The notes beneath the pieces were generated by a model, which did not search any database, was not told the origin of the DNA, and worked only from the letters and a program-made list of their open reading frames with translations. Below are positions 1-10,889 of a stretch of 64,000 nucleotides of DNA, piece after piece. The DNA is from Calliphora vicina (Eukaryota > Arthropoda > Insecta > Diptera > Calliphoridae), in the NCBI RefSeq assembly GCF_958450345.1, contig NC_088783.1:87193895-87257894 (forward strand). The letters run 5' to 3'. The first letter of the stretch is position 1, and every line of letters starts with the position of its first letter. A program made the translations under genes and the position numbers.

Positions 1-1785
1 CTGCTTTTATTTGCTATCAAAAGTATACGGTTTATTTAAAGGAAATAAACCACCGTTTTAAAAAGGTAAAAACGTAACAATATGTCTTCTAATTTCATGC
101 ATATAAAAATTTTTGTAGGGCGTCATATCTGAGCACTTTGAATGTAAAATTTAATAAAAAATCTTCTAATATGTGGTAAATTTTTAATATCGACTACTCA
201 ATTCTAAAACTGTTTTTGCTTATATATTTCATTGCCACCCTAATGTACACTTCCATTCAACATAAATGTACAAAGTATACATAGTATGTATAAAGATATT
301 TCATTTAATATGCAAGTTTTGCAAAGTAAAGCATTTGTAAGTGTGATTATGGAGCATTCTATACACTTTTTTTAGTTTTTGCTTTGAAAGAACACGTTGT
401 GGAGTTGGTTTCTTCTGTGTTGGTATCATGAAGTCGTCGCTAAACTTTCGTACTTGTATCGTACTGGATCATTTAGTCTTAAAATGCATTGGAAAATCTC
501 ATGTTTGTATTGGATTTTATATTGTTCACATTTTCTGAATACGGTTTGGTTTAGTTACGCTGTGTTCAATCTTCCTTTTTGGCGAGTTGTTATTTTTGCT
601 TTGCTTTGCTTTGTTGCTTTTTATTTCCGTTATGGATTTTGTATGAATTAGTGCGTGTATGTGTGTATGTATTCATACATGTACTTGGGAGTCGTTGCAG
701 TATTTGCACTCAATCTTTTTTATTGCATTTTAAGAAATCTTAGTATTTCTAAAAATTTCAGCAAATAAATATTGTAGTTATTTTATTATTATTATGGGTA
801 TTTTGTGTTTTTATTTAAGCTGTTGCTGCATGCAGTGGTGCATTTTATTTTTTTGGCTAATGCTTGATTGTTATTGTTTTTGTTGCTGCCACTGCCACAC
901 TTTCTTTTATTTCTATTGTTATTGTTTTTATTGTCATTTTTTGTGGCTGTTGAATTTATCGTTTGTTTGAATTTCCGATTTTTACCATTTAACTGTTTGT
1001 GACTTTTTATGGTTTAACGCTTGTGAATGCCAACCATCTTTCATCTTTATATTTTTAGCATTTAAATATTTTTTACGACATTATTTTAATAGTAGATGGA
1101 AAACGCTTTCTAATACCGATTTTACGAACTGGTAATTATGGCTTTTTTACTGCACGAGAACAATAAAGATACAACATATTTGACATTATGAAAATGTATT
1201 TTTGTTGGGATTCATCTATGTGAAATATTTTGATTTATAATAATATCCACGTAAATTTTGTTGCCCTAATGAATGTTAATTAGTTAGCAAACACATATCC
1301 TATTGCCGCTTTAAAGGTGTTAGCTACTTCTTTCGCTAATAACAAATATTAATTCCACACAAATTCAATTTGAAGTTGAGAAAATTCAAATTCATGTTAA
1401 TAAAAGACAAATTGTTGAATAGAAATCTAATTTAGTCTTAAGAAAATGCAAATTGTAAATCAGAAAAGCCAATTAATATTGAGAATAAACTAATTGAAAT
1501 TAGGAAATTTAAATTAATGGTTAGAAAGATAATTTTCTCTTTAAAATAAGAAAGATTTATTTCAAACGCCTCAAAACTAATTATATAAATAGCAAAATTT
1601 TTCTAAAAATCGTAAGATCGTTTACACAATTTCTGATAATTTTAAAACTAGTTTTACTATTCGTCGAAAATCTTTTTAAAAAAAAAAACATTTCAAATGA
1701 AAATTTGTAACGAAAACTTATAGAAAATTATTTAATATAATACTAGAATTTACACAGTTAAAGTGAAAAGGATAAAAAGTTAAAA
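1..1785. other. AT-rich non-coding stretch, no gene seen
   Basis: No convincing gene, RNA gene or bounded repeat was found here. The DNA is strongly AT-rich. T-rich and GTT/GTTG-rich low-complexity tracts lie around 780-1060, and short TGTATG-type tracts around 650-690. One 84-residue open frame at 397-651 is hydrophobic and low in complexity and was not accepted as a gene. Intronic or intergenic sequence is the likeliest reading. Confidence 0.6.
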
Positions 1786-1899
1786 ATGGTCGCACTAAGG
1801 CAAGTTGGTCGATTATGCAAAAATTTAGCAATTTAAAACCCCGACTTTCCAATATCCATTTTTTAAATAAAATGTTTGAACACCCTCTATAATATCTTT

Positions 1900-2765
1900 T
1901 AGTTTTTATACGAATAAATGTCTTGTAACTGCATGAAGTTTAACTAAAAATTGGAGGTATCGTAACACCTCCCATACAAATTAAACAGTTATTTCTAAAT
2001 AACTTGAGAACTATACTTACGAGATTATTTAAATTTTGTCCGAATTGCTCTCCTATTATTTTACATAGTTTGGATGAAAATATTTGTAATGGATTAGTGG
2101 GTGTGGCACCCCGCATAGAATGTGATTAATCAAAATGCGAATATCTGGAGAACTGTAATTGTAAAGTACTTAAACTTTGTATGAATCAATTTCTTATCAC
2201 TGTATGGAGTTTATTTAAAAATGGTCTAGATCGGAACAGTGGGTGTGGCACCTCCCATACAAAGTACATAATCAATTTTGAATACCACGATAACTAAAAT
2301 TACGAGATTCTATAAACTTTGCCTGTTATTATTAGTGTACGTGGAACATCACATACCAAATACATAAATATTATCAAATATCTGGTGAACTGTATTGAGA
2401 AAGCCGTAAAACTTTGAAGTATCTATTTCGTTGCCATAGCTTAGTATGAATGTTTCATTTCAATTTTTACCTAAAAGAAGTTTAGCGAGATCATAACAGT
2501 GAATGTAGGACAGGCATTACAAAAAAAAATTAATTTCCAGTCTTTAAGCTTTGTCTGAATCACTTTCTTATATTTTTACTATGTCTGGCTGAAATTAGGC
2601 GCAACCGGATTAGTGAGAAAAATCCATCTAATGTAAAGAAAATAGTAATAATTGAATATCTGGAGAATTTTAATATTAATTATAGAATAACTGAAGAACA
2701 ATAATAGTGTTCTGTCCTTCTTCTCGTTAACATTTATTTTGTTACGCAGTCCGCAGATCGATGGC
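1900..2765. repeat. degenerate dispersed repeat with recurring GTGGCACCTCCCATAC motif
   Basis: A short motif of the form GGGTGTGGCACCTCCCATACAA recurs in decayed form near 1960, 2097, 2238 and 2336, set in a background repeated at roughly 100-140 bp. The segment at about 2540-2690 closely matches 46915-47060 (same order of CTTTAAGCTTTGTCTGAATC and ACTTTCTTATATTTTTAC), so this belongs to a dispersed family. A similar GGGAGGTACAACGCCC motif occurs near 14630. Neither terminal repeats nor coding potential were seen, and the superfamily is unknown. Confidence 0.6.
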
Positions 2766-2769
2766 TTAA

Positions 2770-3958
2770 TATAAAAAAGGCGTAACTAATTTTTTTTTAA
2801 AATAGCGTTTTTTGTTTATTCCGGTAGACAAATGTCAGATGCACCTTACCTCAAAATTTCAGGGGGATATAATTGCAAATAACATATTTATAACGATTTC
2901 AAAAAAAGCCCTAAGTCAGTCAAAGAATTTTTGAAAAAATAGCCCTAACTCTTTTTTGTTTTGTTTTTTTTTATTGATTATCACCATGTTAGCTGTGCAT
3001 TTATATTTTCCAAGTAACAAATTCGCTTCTGAATTGGATTTTTCGACCTATCAGGAAATTTAACAGCTTTATGTCGCAGACTGTGATTCAAAAAAATAAA
3101 ATGGAAACATAAAATTGTCCTATCCATTTTTTGCGCAATTATTAAAGGGATCGAACTATTCCATATTTAAAACTAGGAAAAAATTTATTTCTCAACTAAA
3201 GACGAGTGCTGCATATTATAAAATGAAGCCACAACTACATAATTTCACAATATCCAATATTTTAACACACGAATTGGACAATTATGTTTGGGATGAAACA
3301 AATGGATGTCTAGTATCTTCCGTTTTTGGGACGTGTCTTATTAAAAACTCGTAATTGTTTACTCAGATGGTTGTAATATTCTCTAATGCATTGTTGGGTT
3401 TTAGTATGGAAACTCAAATAACGATTGAACTTATAGAAAGAAAAATTAAAAATAAACAAATAAATTTGCCATCGCAATTTGTGCTATTAATAAAGGAGGT
3501 ACGAAAAGTTCCAGCACCCTTACAAGCTCAGCATTTTCACTACGACTATTTTTTAAATTAAAGATTTCCTCCCTGATTCACTTTATAAGGATTAAATAGC
3601 AATCTCAAAAAGGACCACTTTTTTACAGTTCACTTCTGATTTAATCCTCTTAATTTCATGAATTATTTCATTTTATTGTTTAAACCTTAATTATTATAAT
3701 AATATGTCTTATTTTCAACTCAGTTTAAAAAAGTCCTAACTTAATTTTTTCTTCAAAAATATCAATGAAAAAAGGGTCTATATTAGATAACTCCATGAAA
3801 ATAAAAAAAAAGAAATTTTAAATGACAAAGAAAATGTGTTGCCTCTTTTTATTAAAAATAGCATCAAAACTTTTTTTGTATCTGAAATGTTATGGATTTT
3901 ATTAAGTTTTTTCCTCCTCCTGTAAAGTAACAAAAAATCGTGTTACGCCTTTTTTATA
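2770..3958 (+). mobile_element. decayed TTAA-flanked DNA transposon (Kolobok-like)
   Basis: The 1.19 kb element has inverted ends: the left end starts TATAAAAAAGGCGTAAC and the right end finishes GTTACGCCTTTTTTATA. The left flank is TTAA (2766-2769); the right flank is now TTTT, so the duplication is imperfect. The internal sequence holds a broken coding region (3115-3561) resembling transposase-like proteins with a C-terminal DUF7869-type domain. A 231-bp MITE at 17917-18147 shares the subterminal sequence and has intact TTAA on both sides, which supports TTAA as the target. TTAA is used by Kolobok and piggyBac; assignment to Kolobok is inference. Confidence 0.7.
3115..3561 (+). pseudogene. 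transposase relic, DUF7869-like C-terminal region
   Basis: Two consecutive in-frame segments (79 and 68 residues, split by a stop at 3352-3354) read like pieces of one protein. The first contains LKTSAAYYKMKPQLHNFT followed by NYVWDETNGCL. The second contains SNALLGFSMETQ, LIERKIKNKQINLPSQF and a terminal HFHYDYF. In proteins I recall with a DUF7869 domain these blocks occur in this order, separated by a YSDGC motif and a GHTQM motif. Here YSDGC is visible only in another frame at about 3359-3375, and the GHTQM block appears deleted. The protein is therefore broken by at least one stop, one frameshift and one internal deletion. The family assignment is from memory of motif order. It sits centrally in the TTAA-flanked element at 2770-3958 and would have been its transposase. 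Confidence 0.6.
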
Positions 3959-4138
3959 TTTTTATATATATCAAAATATTTTTTTTAATATTTAAATTAT
4001 GTCCTCGTGTTTTACAAATAAAATAAATCACTACAACTACATTAATATCATTTACAAAATAACAATAAATCAAAATTCTTTAAAACATAAAACACAATAA
4101 CAACATAACTTAATTTTTTAAAACAAGATAAACAAAAA

Positions 4139-4201
4139 TCTATTTTGGAGCTTCTCGACCGCGTGCAGAAAAGAGCAAAGGTGATTATTGGTCAAGAAGA
4201 A
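4139..4201 (+). pseudogene. LINE reverse-transcriptase scrap
   Basis: About 20 codons read SILELLDRVQKRAKVIIGQE. They match the block LGLLDRV-ERAIVIIGD encoded at about 34155-34210 in the larger LINE relic. This block lies downstream of the RT catalytic core in non-LTR elements of that family. Nothing else of the LINE is recognisable around it. Short but specific. Confidence 0.6.
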
Positions 4202-5110
4202 AGAAAAAATAATATTCATTATCGAATAATCTATGAAATACTATAAACAGAGTTTTCATACTTTCTTTAAATTACTATTTTGGCAGTATCCATTGTTTGT
4301 CGTAAAGTGAGGGGTATCGAAACAGGTTGGGTAACCCATGCCATATTCGGTTAATTGTTGTTAATGGGTATCTACAATAATGTGATGCTCAAAAATTTGC
4401 ATGTGTTATTTTGGTACAATTGTACATATTGAAAATAGGTAGTATCAGATAGTACAAAATAAAAAGATATTTTCGAATACATATCTGTAAAACTGTTATA
4501 GCTGGAATCTTCTAAGTTTTTATAAATTACTTTCCTATCAAGCAGTTTGACTAAAAATAGGCTGGATCTAAACTAGCCCACTGTAAAAATATGCGAAATT
4601 ATAGCGGAGCTGACGTCTTAAGAAAAGTATTAAGATTTTTTAAAATCGCAGAATATATTTTATGATTTTAATGGCATGGTATTAAACAATAACAAAAAAA
4701 TAATGAATATTAATTATGTTCATTTAATTTTTTATAAAATCCATTCACATCCATACTTTTTATTTTAAAGCTTAGTACTCTGTTTAAAATTTCGTGCGAA
4801 AGGCTGTTAAACTATATATAAAATATTTGGAATGAAATATATGCGAAATAATTTCTCAAAAGCAGTACTCTGTTCTTATTGTGGAAAACATGTGAACTAC
4901 ATACGGCAACCTAATTTTTCCACACGAAATAACATAAGCACCACTTCTTTCGCATGAAATTAAAACCAACAGATGATCATTTGTTGCATATATAATTTTT
5001 CGCATGACAAAACCACAATTCGCAAATATGAACAGATTACTAGGGTTAATACGATAGGGGTAGTGATGAACACTAAAATGAAGTGATCGAGAAAAACTAA
5101 AAATATTTCA
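4202..5110. other. AT-rich non-coding stretch with recurring GTACTCTGTT
   Basis: No gene seen. The motif AGTACTCTGTT recurs near 4774 and 4865, with a truncated AGTACTCTATG near 5111, and GCGAAA-rich spacers between them suggest a decayed local repeat. No terminal structure could be defined. Confidence 0.45.
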
Positions 5111-5111
5111 G

Positions 5112-5164
5112 TACTCTATGGACTCTAACAAAACAGAATTGCTGCATGAGAATCCCTGCATATT
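5112..5164 (+). repeat. 50-bp dispersed repeat (second copy at 32705-32757)
   Basis: The segment containing CTATGGACTC, AAAACAGAA, TTGCTGCATGAGAA and CTGCATATTTT matches 32705-32757 with only a few substitutions, in the same orientation. In both places it lies near AT-rich unique DNA. The function and parent element are unknown. The 32.7 kb copy has an open frame through the segment (MDSNKTELLYENPAYF), but that alone does not show it is coding. Confidence 0.55.
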
Positions 5165-5221
5165 TTCATACCCACCTAAGGAATATATTGCTTTTGTCAT
5201 TACGTTTTTAACATATCAATA

Positions 5222-5290
5222 CATTGGTCGTTTTGGTCTGGATATGTCCGTCCGTCTGTGAATATATCTGTTGAAGGCACCGGATGAAAT
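5222..5290 (+). repeat. mini-me/DINE-like GTCY core fragment
   Basis: The sequence GGATATGTCCGTCCGTCTGTG resembles the GTCY microsatellite core of dipteran mini-me/DINE-1-type elements, as also seen at 20818-20832 and 49761-49775. The expected ends (ATACCCTACAC and the GGTCGGG hairpin) are not visible nearby, so only the core is called. Confidence 0.45.
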
Positions 5291-5753
5291 TGTCCACAAA
5301 TATTTTAGTTGATCACAAAAGTGTGATAACATGGTCAATTAGAACTGGAGTTATGAACCAAATTGTGAAACAACCTCCAAAAAAGTTAATATTTTTCATA
5401 AATCTGTTGCTATTGTCTTTAAATATTTTGACAGATCTTGTCAAAAACTCACTTAAACACCGAATTTTATGGGGATTGGTCAATTGTTGGTCCCTATATA
5501 ATTTTCACATTCTAAAATCAAGTCTCTAAAAAATATAGTTTTCAGGTTAACATTTAACATAAATAATCGCAAAATATGTAAAAATCGCAATAATACGATT
5601 AACGGCTCATACTTGGTCATAACCAAGGCAAGGATTTTCATGCACTAAAAAATTAAAAATATGCGTTTATAATATGCATATTTTATTTGAAATATATTTA
5701 TTAATACAAGAAAAATATGAACTTCTGGTGACAGTTTCAATATATATGTACAT

Positions 5754-5885
5754 TAGGGTGACCGCCGATTTTTTTTTTAGATTTCAAAGAGTGCCGGGTG
5801 GAATAATGTGACTCTAGGCCTAAAAGTTAAGTGCTGAAAATTTGAGCCAAATCGGACAACGATTCCGAGACACGCATCTAGGTCA
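5754..5885. mobile_element. single end of a TAGGGTGACC hAT-like MITE
   Basis: TAGGGTGACCGCC follows ATGTACAT, the same 8-bp flank and end type as the complete MITE at 57306-57712. The next ~130 bp are less AT-rich than their surroundings. No matching right end (GGTCACCCTA) was found, so this copy is probably truncated inside the hAT element at 5624-6515. The right limit is a guess. Confidence 0.5.
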
Positions 5886-6128
5886 AAGTTCAGATATATG
5901 CAAAATTTTAATATTTATATGAAATAAATAGATGAAACTCGTTAATTTTTTGCATTGTTGTCCAGAAATATGTAGATTTATATTAATGAAAATTAGGAGA
6001 TTATCGCTAAAATTCGGAAAAAATGCAAATTTTTCAGTTTTTGTAAAATTTTTGCTACTAACTAAATACTTTTGCAATTGAATTCAAATGAATCGAAATG
6101 TGTACGTAATTGTACTGGTTACTTTTCT

Positions 6129-6281
6129 TTAAATTAAGCAACACGAGATGGTGCTTTTAAAAACACTTTTTCCATTCGAAATTAATAAATCTATATCTTC
6201 AAATTGAGATCTAATTTCTTCGGCTACTCGATGTAGGCCATGTGCTAAACATGTTACATGAATAAGTTTTGAATAAAATAC
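6129..6281 (-). pseudogene. hAT transposase fragment
   Basis: On the minus strand about 45 codons contain LIHVTCLAHGLHRVAEEIRS, then FEDIDLLISNGKSVF. The pattern 'HVTCLAHGLHRVAEEIR...F..v..LI..GK.VF' is the conserved middle region of a group of insect hAT-type transposases and their derivatives. Coding identity disappears on both sides, where the sequence becomes ATATGCAT-rich non-coding DNA, so this is a remnant left by internal deletion of the element at 5624-6515. It supports hAT origin for the whole ATATGCAT-rich element group. Confidence 0.75.
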
Positions 6282-6737
6282 CTTTAGATTATTTGCTGCT
6301 ACAGAAATATATCGAAAGAAAATTAAATATGCAATAAAATGGAAAAATATGCTAAATATATGCATTTAAAAGAAAAATATGCATTTATAACAAAATATGC
6401 AACAACAAATCGATGCCATTTTGTTTCAAATTCTTCGATTCAGAAAGATAAATTGTCAAAAGTGATTTTGAGTGACTGACTACAAACATGCATTTGCATA
6501 GAAATCCTTTCCCTGGTCATAACGAAGCAACATTTTTCGCAGATCACTTTTACTTATGAAAAAATACTGAATTTTGTGACGATCACTCCATAATTGGTCA
6601 TAGCTCCCGCACAATAACTTTATAATGATTAAATAATATTGTTTGTTTCAAAACAATTTCAGAACAAAATATCCGTATGAAGTTTAAAATACGAGGAGAC
6701 CTAGAAAACCGAAATTTGTCACAAATAGTTATTGCTG

Positions 6738-7178
6738 CACGCAGACAAAAAAATATAGTTGTGCATGTCTACTGTAACCATTTCAATATTGTTACAAGCT
6801 TTTTAACCATATTATAGTCGCGGTAACTATTTATATGATTGTGGTAACCATAATATGGTTAATTTACGATTCACATGATTGTATCAACCAAATATATGGT
6901 TACAGTAAACAAGTATATGTTTGTGACAACCATATTTATGATGAATAGTTTTGTCATAATATGTTCTTCCCAGATTATGTTATGAATAAGCTGATATAAA
7001 TGGTTGTCAAAAACGTATACTGTTTACTGTAACTATATATTTGGTTGAAACATTCATGTGAATCGTAATTTACTACAATCATGTAAATAGTTACTGTTAC
7101 TATAATATTGTTAAAAAACATGTAACAATATTAAAATGGTTACAGTAAACATGCACAACTATATTTTTTCTCTGTGTG
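6738..7178. mobile_element. 441-bp MITE with long inverted repeats
   Basis: The left end reads CACGCAGACAAAAAAATATAG and the right end CTATATTTTTTCTCTGTGTG, and pairing continues inwards for well over 100 bp around TTGTGCATGT-TACTGTAACCA. The interior is a near-palindrome of alternating GGTTAC/GTAACC motifs. Both flanks show TG, a possible decayed TA duplication. The outer ends resemble CACAGAGAAAA at 10641-10887. No coding capacity. The superfamily is uncertain. Confidence 0.8.
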
Positions 7179-7180
7179 TG

Positions 7181-7859
7181 ATAGCTAACTTATGTATCGA
7201 AACTTTGTTCGGACATATTTTTATCGCAATACAATTTAAATGCATGAATCTTACAAAGTTAAGTAACCACTGATATTTCCTAGTAATAGAAAATATAAAA
7301 CTAACCAAAAAGGGTGAACCAGATAAATGTTTAATGCAAAATGCACAACAATCGGTGGCCGTATTATTGTTGGTGGGTATATAAGATTCATCAAATCTGA
7401 ATATAGTTATTTGGGAGTTCGAGAATAATATAAATCCACTTGTGATAACCTTCAAAAAATTAAATTATAAAGACATCCGTAAAAGCTATGACTAACAAAA
7501 AAGCAACTTACGGGCGGAATATTCTGTGTTTATCAGATCAAAAATCTTAAATTAGTAAGTTATATATGTACATACATATACATATGTATATTTTGTCACA
7601 AATAAGCAAAATCATTCACCACACCACAGCATAGCCATAGATAAAGTTCTTACTTGTTCAATTTAAGACTTTTTTTGTTCAATGTTCAAACATTTACAAA
7701 AAAAATATTTTTTGGTTCTTAAATTTAATTCCACCTAATTCGTATTATTATGAATTGTGCACAAAAAACCGCTTGCATTTTCCACTGAATTAATTATTTT
7801 AATTTCATTTTTCAATGCAAGAGGAACTATGCTACGAAGAGTATCACACAGGACAAGGA
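7181..7859. other. AT-rich non-coding stretch, nothing recognised
   Basis: No gene, terminal repeat or known element was recognised. A 98-residue minus-strand open frame (7159-7455) overlaps the end of the neighbouring MITE and shows no recognisable motif, so it was not called. Confidence 0.5.
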
Positions 7860-8350
7860 AATAACACGTAGCCGTGCAAATACATACACACATACAAAAA
7901 CTCACACACTTACAATTTTATAAAGAGTCTTACACAAACATACATACAAACAAACAAAGAGAGAGAGATGCAAAACCAAGACTCATTATTCATCCTTAAC
8001 AATGAAAATAGCTAAAACTTAACAAAAAGAAAACATAAAAACAACAACACCAGCATCAGCAGCAACAGCATAAAAAGACCAACAAACATCAAAATGAACA
8101 AGGAGCAACATCAACAATGGTAAAATATGTAGAATATGCCAAAAATTAGTTTTACTGTCTGGAATGTCGTTTGCTTCCTTGCTCGCTCGCTCGTTCGCTC
8201 ACTTGCACACTCACTCAGTTGTTCAGTGTGTGTTGTTGTGTTTAGAAAAAGCAGAAAGTTCAACACAAGAAACAGCAACAGCAGCAACAACACAAAAGAA
8301 ATTGTATCTAGTAAAAACTGTTAGAAATAGTGAATGCAAAATGTTGCTGC
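7860..8350. repeat. microsatellite-rich block (CA, ACA, CAG/CAA, GCTC)
   Basis: Runs of ACAC/CATACA, AACAACAACA, CAGCAGCAACAGC and GCTCGCTCGCTCG give three overlapping low-complexity open frames on both strands. Such mixed microsatellites are common in fly introns and intergenic DNA. No evidence of an expressed exon was seen. Confidence 0.65.
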
Positions 8351-8534
8351 TTTAAATATGTATGATGAAGCTTTAGTTAGTTAAAGACTTGAATTACAAT
8401 TACAAACAAACAACTAATACACGGGAAAAACGGAAAGAGGGAAAGTCCTTGCTGCTGCACGCAACATTTCATAGACTGCGAAATGAAAATATCTCGTACG
8501 TATAAGGTGCCCGTCAAAATTATAAGCTTAGAAA

Positions 8535-9938
8535 ACACAGGCCAACAGAACAAAAGGCTGCACTAACCCCTATATAGATTTGATGCATCATGGTTATCTA
8601 AGTACAAAAATGGTAACATTTTTTAATTCTATTTATTTCATTTAAAACATTTTTATACCCTACACCACCATAGGGGGTGGATAAATTATTGATATTTTAA
8701 AAGAAAAATGTTTTTGTCGGTCAAGCCCGACCATACTTTCTTACTTGTTTTTTCTAAAATTGTGAATTTTTTTAGATGTTTCTCCACATAATTTATTATA
8801 ACTCAAAAAGGGCTAGTCCGATATTATTGAAGTAAACTTTATATATATTGCGTTTTAATCTTTTCAGTAGTTTTTATAATAACAAATTGAAGCAAAAAAT
8901 ATATTTTTTATGTGAAAATATCAAATTTGCTTGTTTTAAAAAACTCATGAAGAATCGAAAACGGCAGAACTTGTTCAGGTTTATTACTTTGTCGCAATCC
9001 CAAATATAATAGCAACTAAATGAGATATCGATCATAAAAAGCGATTGAATCTTTTCGAATTAATTCAAAATTAAGTGAATTCGATCATTTTCACAAATTT
9101 TTTTTGTTTGATATACATAAAATTGTGTAGTTAAGGTTCTTCTTTCGATTGATTGAACTTTGAAAACATTTTCCCCATGCTATTTACAAATTTTCACATA
9201 TATATTGCGTTTCAATCGGCTCAGTAGTTTCGGAGTTATAATAACAAATTGAATCAAAAAATATATTTTTTATGTGAAAATATCAAATTTTTTATTTTAA
9301 AAAAATCATGAAAAATCGAAAACGGCAGAAATTTTTTAGATTTATTGTTTTATCGCAAAGCCACATGTAATATGAATGAAATGAGATATCGATCATAAAA
9401 ATCGATGGATTATTTTAGAATTTATTCACAACTAAGTGTATTCACTCGTTTTCAGAAAATTCGAAAAAAAATCAATCGATTTTTATGATCAATATCTCAT
9501 TTTGTTGCTATTATATGAGGCTTTGTGAAAAAGTAATCAACCTGAACAAGTTCTGTCGTTTTCGATTTTTCATGAGTTTTTTAAAACACAAAAATTTGCT
9601 ATTTTCACGTAAAAAATATATTTTTTTGCTTCAATTTGTTATTATAACTCCGAAACTACTGATCCGATTAAAATACAATTTATTAACTGATTAAAGGCTA
9701 TGTAAATTTGAACTTTTCTAAGTTTACTTCAATAATATCGGTATAACCATTTTTGAGTTATCATAAATTAAATATGTGGAGAAATATCTAAAAAAAATTC
9801 AAAATTTTAGAAAAAAAAAATTTTAAAAAAAATCTATCGAAAGAATTAAAATATTTTACCATTTTTGTACTTAGGTAACCATGATGCATCAAATCTATAT
9901 AGTGGTTAGTGAAGCCTTTTTTTGCTGTTGACCTGTGT
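8535..9938. mobile_element. 1.4 kb fold-back element, ends ACACAGGCCAAC
   Basis: The left arm starts ACACAGGCCAACAG and continues ATAGATTTGATGCATCATGG; the right arm ends with its inverse (CTGTTGACCTGTGT), so the arms pair over several hundred bp. The left arm also carries an internal direct duplication with a period of about 357 bp (compare 8841 and 9198, both starting ATATATATTGCG). A short DINE-like element is inserted at 8653-8749; the matching place in the right arm is uninterrupted. No flanking duplication was recognised. No coding capacity. Confidence 0.8.
8653..8749 (+). mobile_element. 97-bp DINE/Helentron-like element inside a fold-back arm
   Basis: It has both typical ends: ATACCCTACACCACCATAG on the left, then the hairpin TCGGTCAAGCCCGACC followed by CATACTTTCTTACTTGTTTT on the right. 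The interior is deleted to a few tens of bases. The uninterrupted opposite arm of the fold-back shows what the target looked like. DINE-1-type elements are treated as non-autonomous Helentrons; the assignment here is by end structure. Confidence 0.75.
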
Positions 9939-9944
9939 TATCAA

Positions 9945-10393
9945 GGTTAAGAAGAAGTGCGTTTGCACTTGGAACATTTTCTGTTATAAGAATGTCGAGG
10001 TGATAATAGATTTTTAAATGATAAAATATTTAATAAAAATATTTACAATTTGCATTTTTTTGTTGAAATTTAATGAATAAACTAATAATTAAAACAAGTA
10101 TTATATATTTAGTAACATATTTATATTCAATTCCATTTGACTGAGATAATAATTTTGAAATTTTTACAAAAAATATTAAACATTCCTGACTACTAAAAAC
10201 TACAAATTTTAAAGCTATACATATAAAAATGAATTGTTTAAACTTTTAAATTAATTCCTTTCAATATCGGACAAAAACCGGTTTAAACGGTTTTTTTGAT
10301 ATCGGTTAACCGAAAAATCGGCTTCATGAAAAAGGCTAATTTTCAGATAACCAACAAACCGGTTTTTTAAAAGACGTTTTTTCATAAACACTA
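9945..10393. mobile_element. 3' part of a hAT-like element (family of 34733-36718)
   Basis: The segment from GGAACATTTTCTGT through TTTACAAAAAATATTAA matches 35405-35615, and the right end CATAAACACTA matches the right end of the complete element at 34733-36718. Motifs of the form AACCGGTTT and GGTTAACCG recur. No left end or flanking duplication was found, so the copy is 5'-truncated. Confidence 0.7.
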
Positions 10394-10640
10394 ATTTTTA
10401 TTTATTGTTTTATAAATTCGACTAGACATAGAATTTGTGAATGTTTTTAGTTTCTTAGCCTTATATCACGTTAATCATTCAAAATTTTAATTTTTAGCTC
10501 TTCAATCCTATTATACTGATATTTCTGTATAATCCATGATACTCAAATCACGTTTTAGTTGATCTTGAAACATGGATTTTTAGTGATGTTCTTCCTAAAT
10601 AAGTTGGATGCACTCCTGGAACTCCAAACTATTAATTCTA

Positions 10641-10887
10641 CACAGAGAAAACAGATTCGTAATAGCAACCGAATTTGTTGCCAATCGAACGATTCGGTTG
10701 CGATCATAGAATTTCTAAGTTCTAACAACAGAAAGTCAGTTGATAAAGAAGAATTGCAGTTGAGGCAACCAAACTTTAGTTGTCCCTTCCAAAATATTGT
10801 AGCCACAACTGTAAAATTCGGTCACTAAGACAGAAACATTCGATTGGCAACAAATTCGGTTGCTATCACGAATCTGTTTTCTCTGTG
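10641..10887. mobile_element. 247-bp TA-flanked MITE
   Basis: Long, nearly perfect inverted repeats begin CACAGAGAAAACAGATTCG and pair with CGAATCTGTTTTCTCTGTG; pairing extends inwards through GCAACCGAATTTGTTGCCAAT for over 50 bp. The dinucleotide TA flanks both sides (10639-10640, 10888-10889), fitting a Tc1/mariner-type target. Overlapping open frames on both strands arise from the palindrome and are not genes. Confidence 0.85.
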
Positions 10888-10889
10888 TA

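Larger units (their letters stand above)
5624..6515 (-). mobile_element. hAT element with 8-bp TSD GTCATAAC
   Basis: A perfect 8-bp duplication GTCATAAC flanks the element (5616-5623 and 6516-6523). The ends are CAAGGCAAGGATTT on the left and AAATCCTTTCCCTG on the right, decayed inverted repeats of CAGGGAAAGGATTT type typical of hAT. The inside is rich in ATATGCAT and holds a transposase scrap on the minus strand (6129-6281). A foreign MITE end sits at 5754. The subterminal block reading CAAATCGATGCCATTTT is shared with the elements at 22562, 24707, 55338 and 60917. Confidence 0.85.

Noticed and set aside
397..651. 84-residue hydrophobic open frame
   Set aside because: Low-complexity, T-rich DNA; no motif, no neighbouring support.
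8111..8355. Three overlapping open frames of about 60 residues on both strands
   Set aside because: They translate GCTC, CAG/CAA and GTT microsatellites.
10555..10828. Open frames of 83 and 89 residues on opposite strands
   Set aside because: They are produced by the long inverted repeats of the MITE at 10641-10887.
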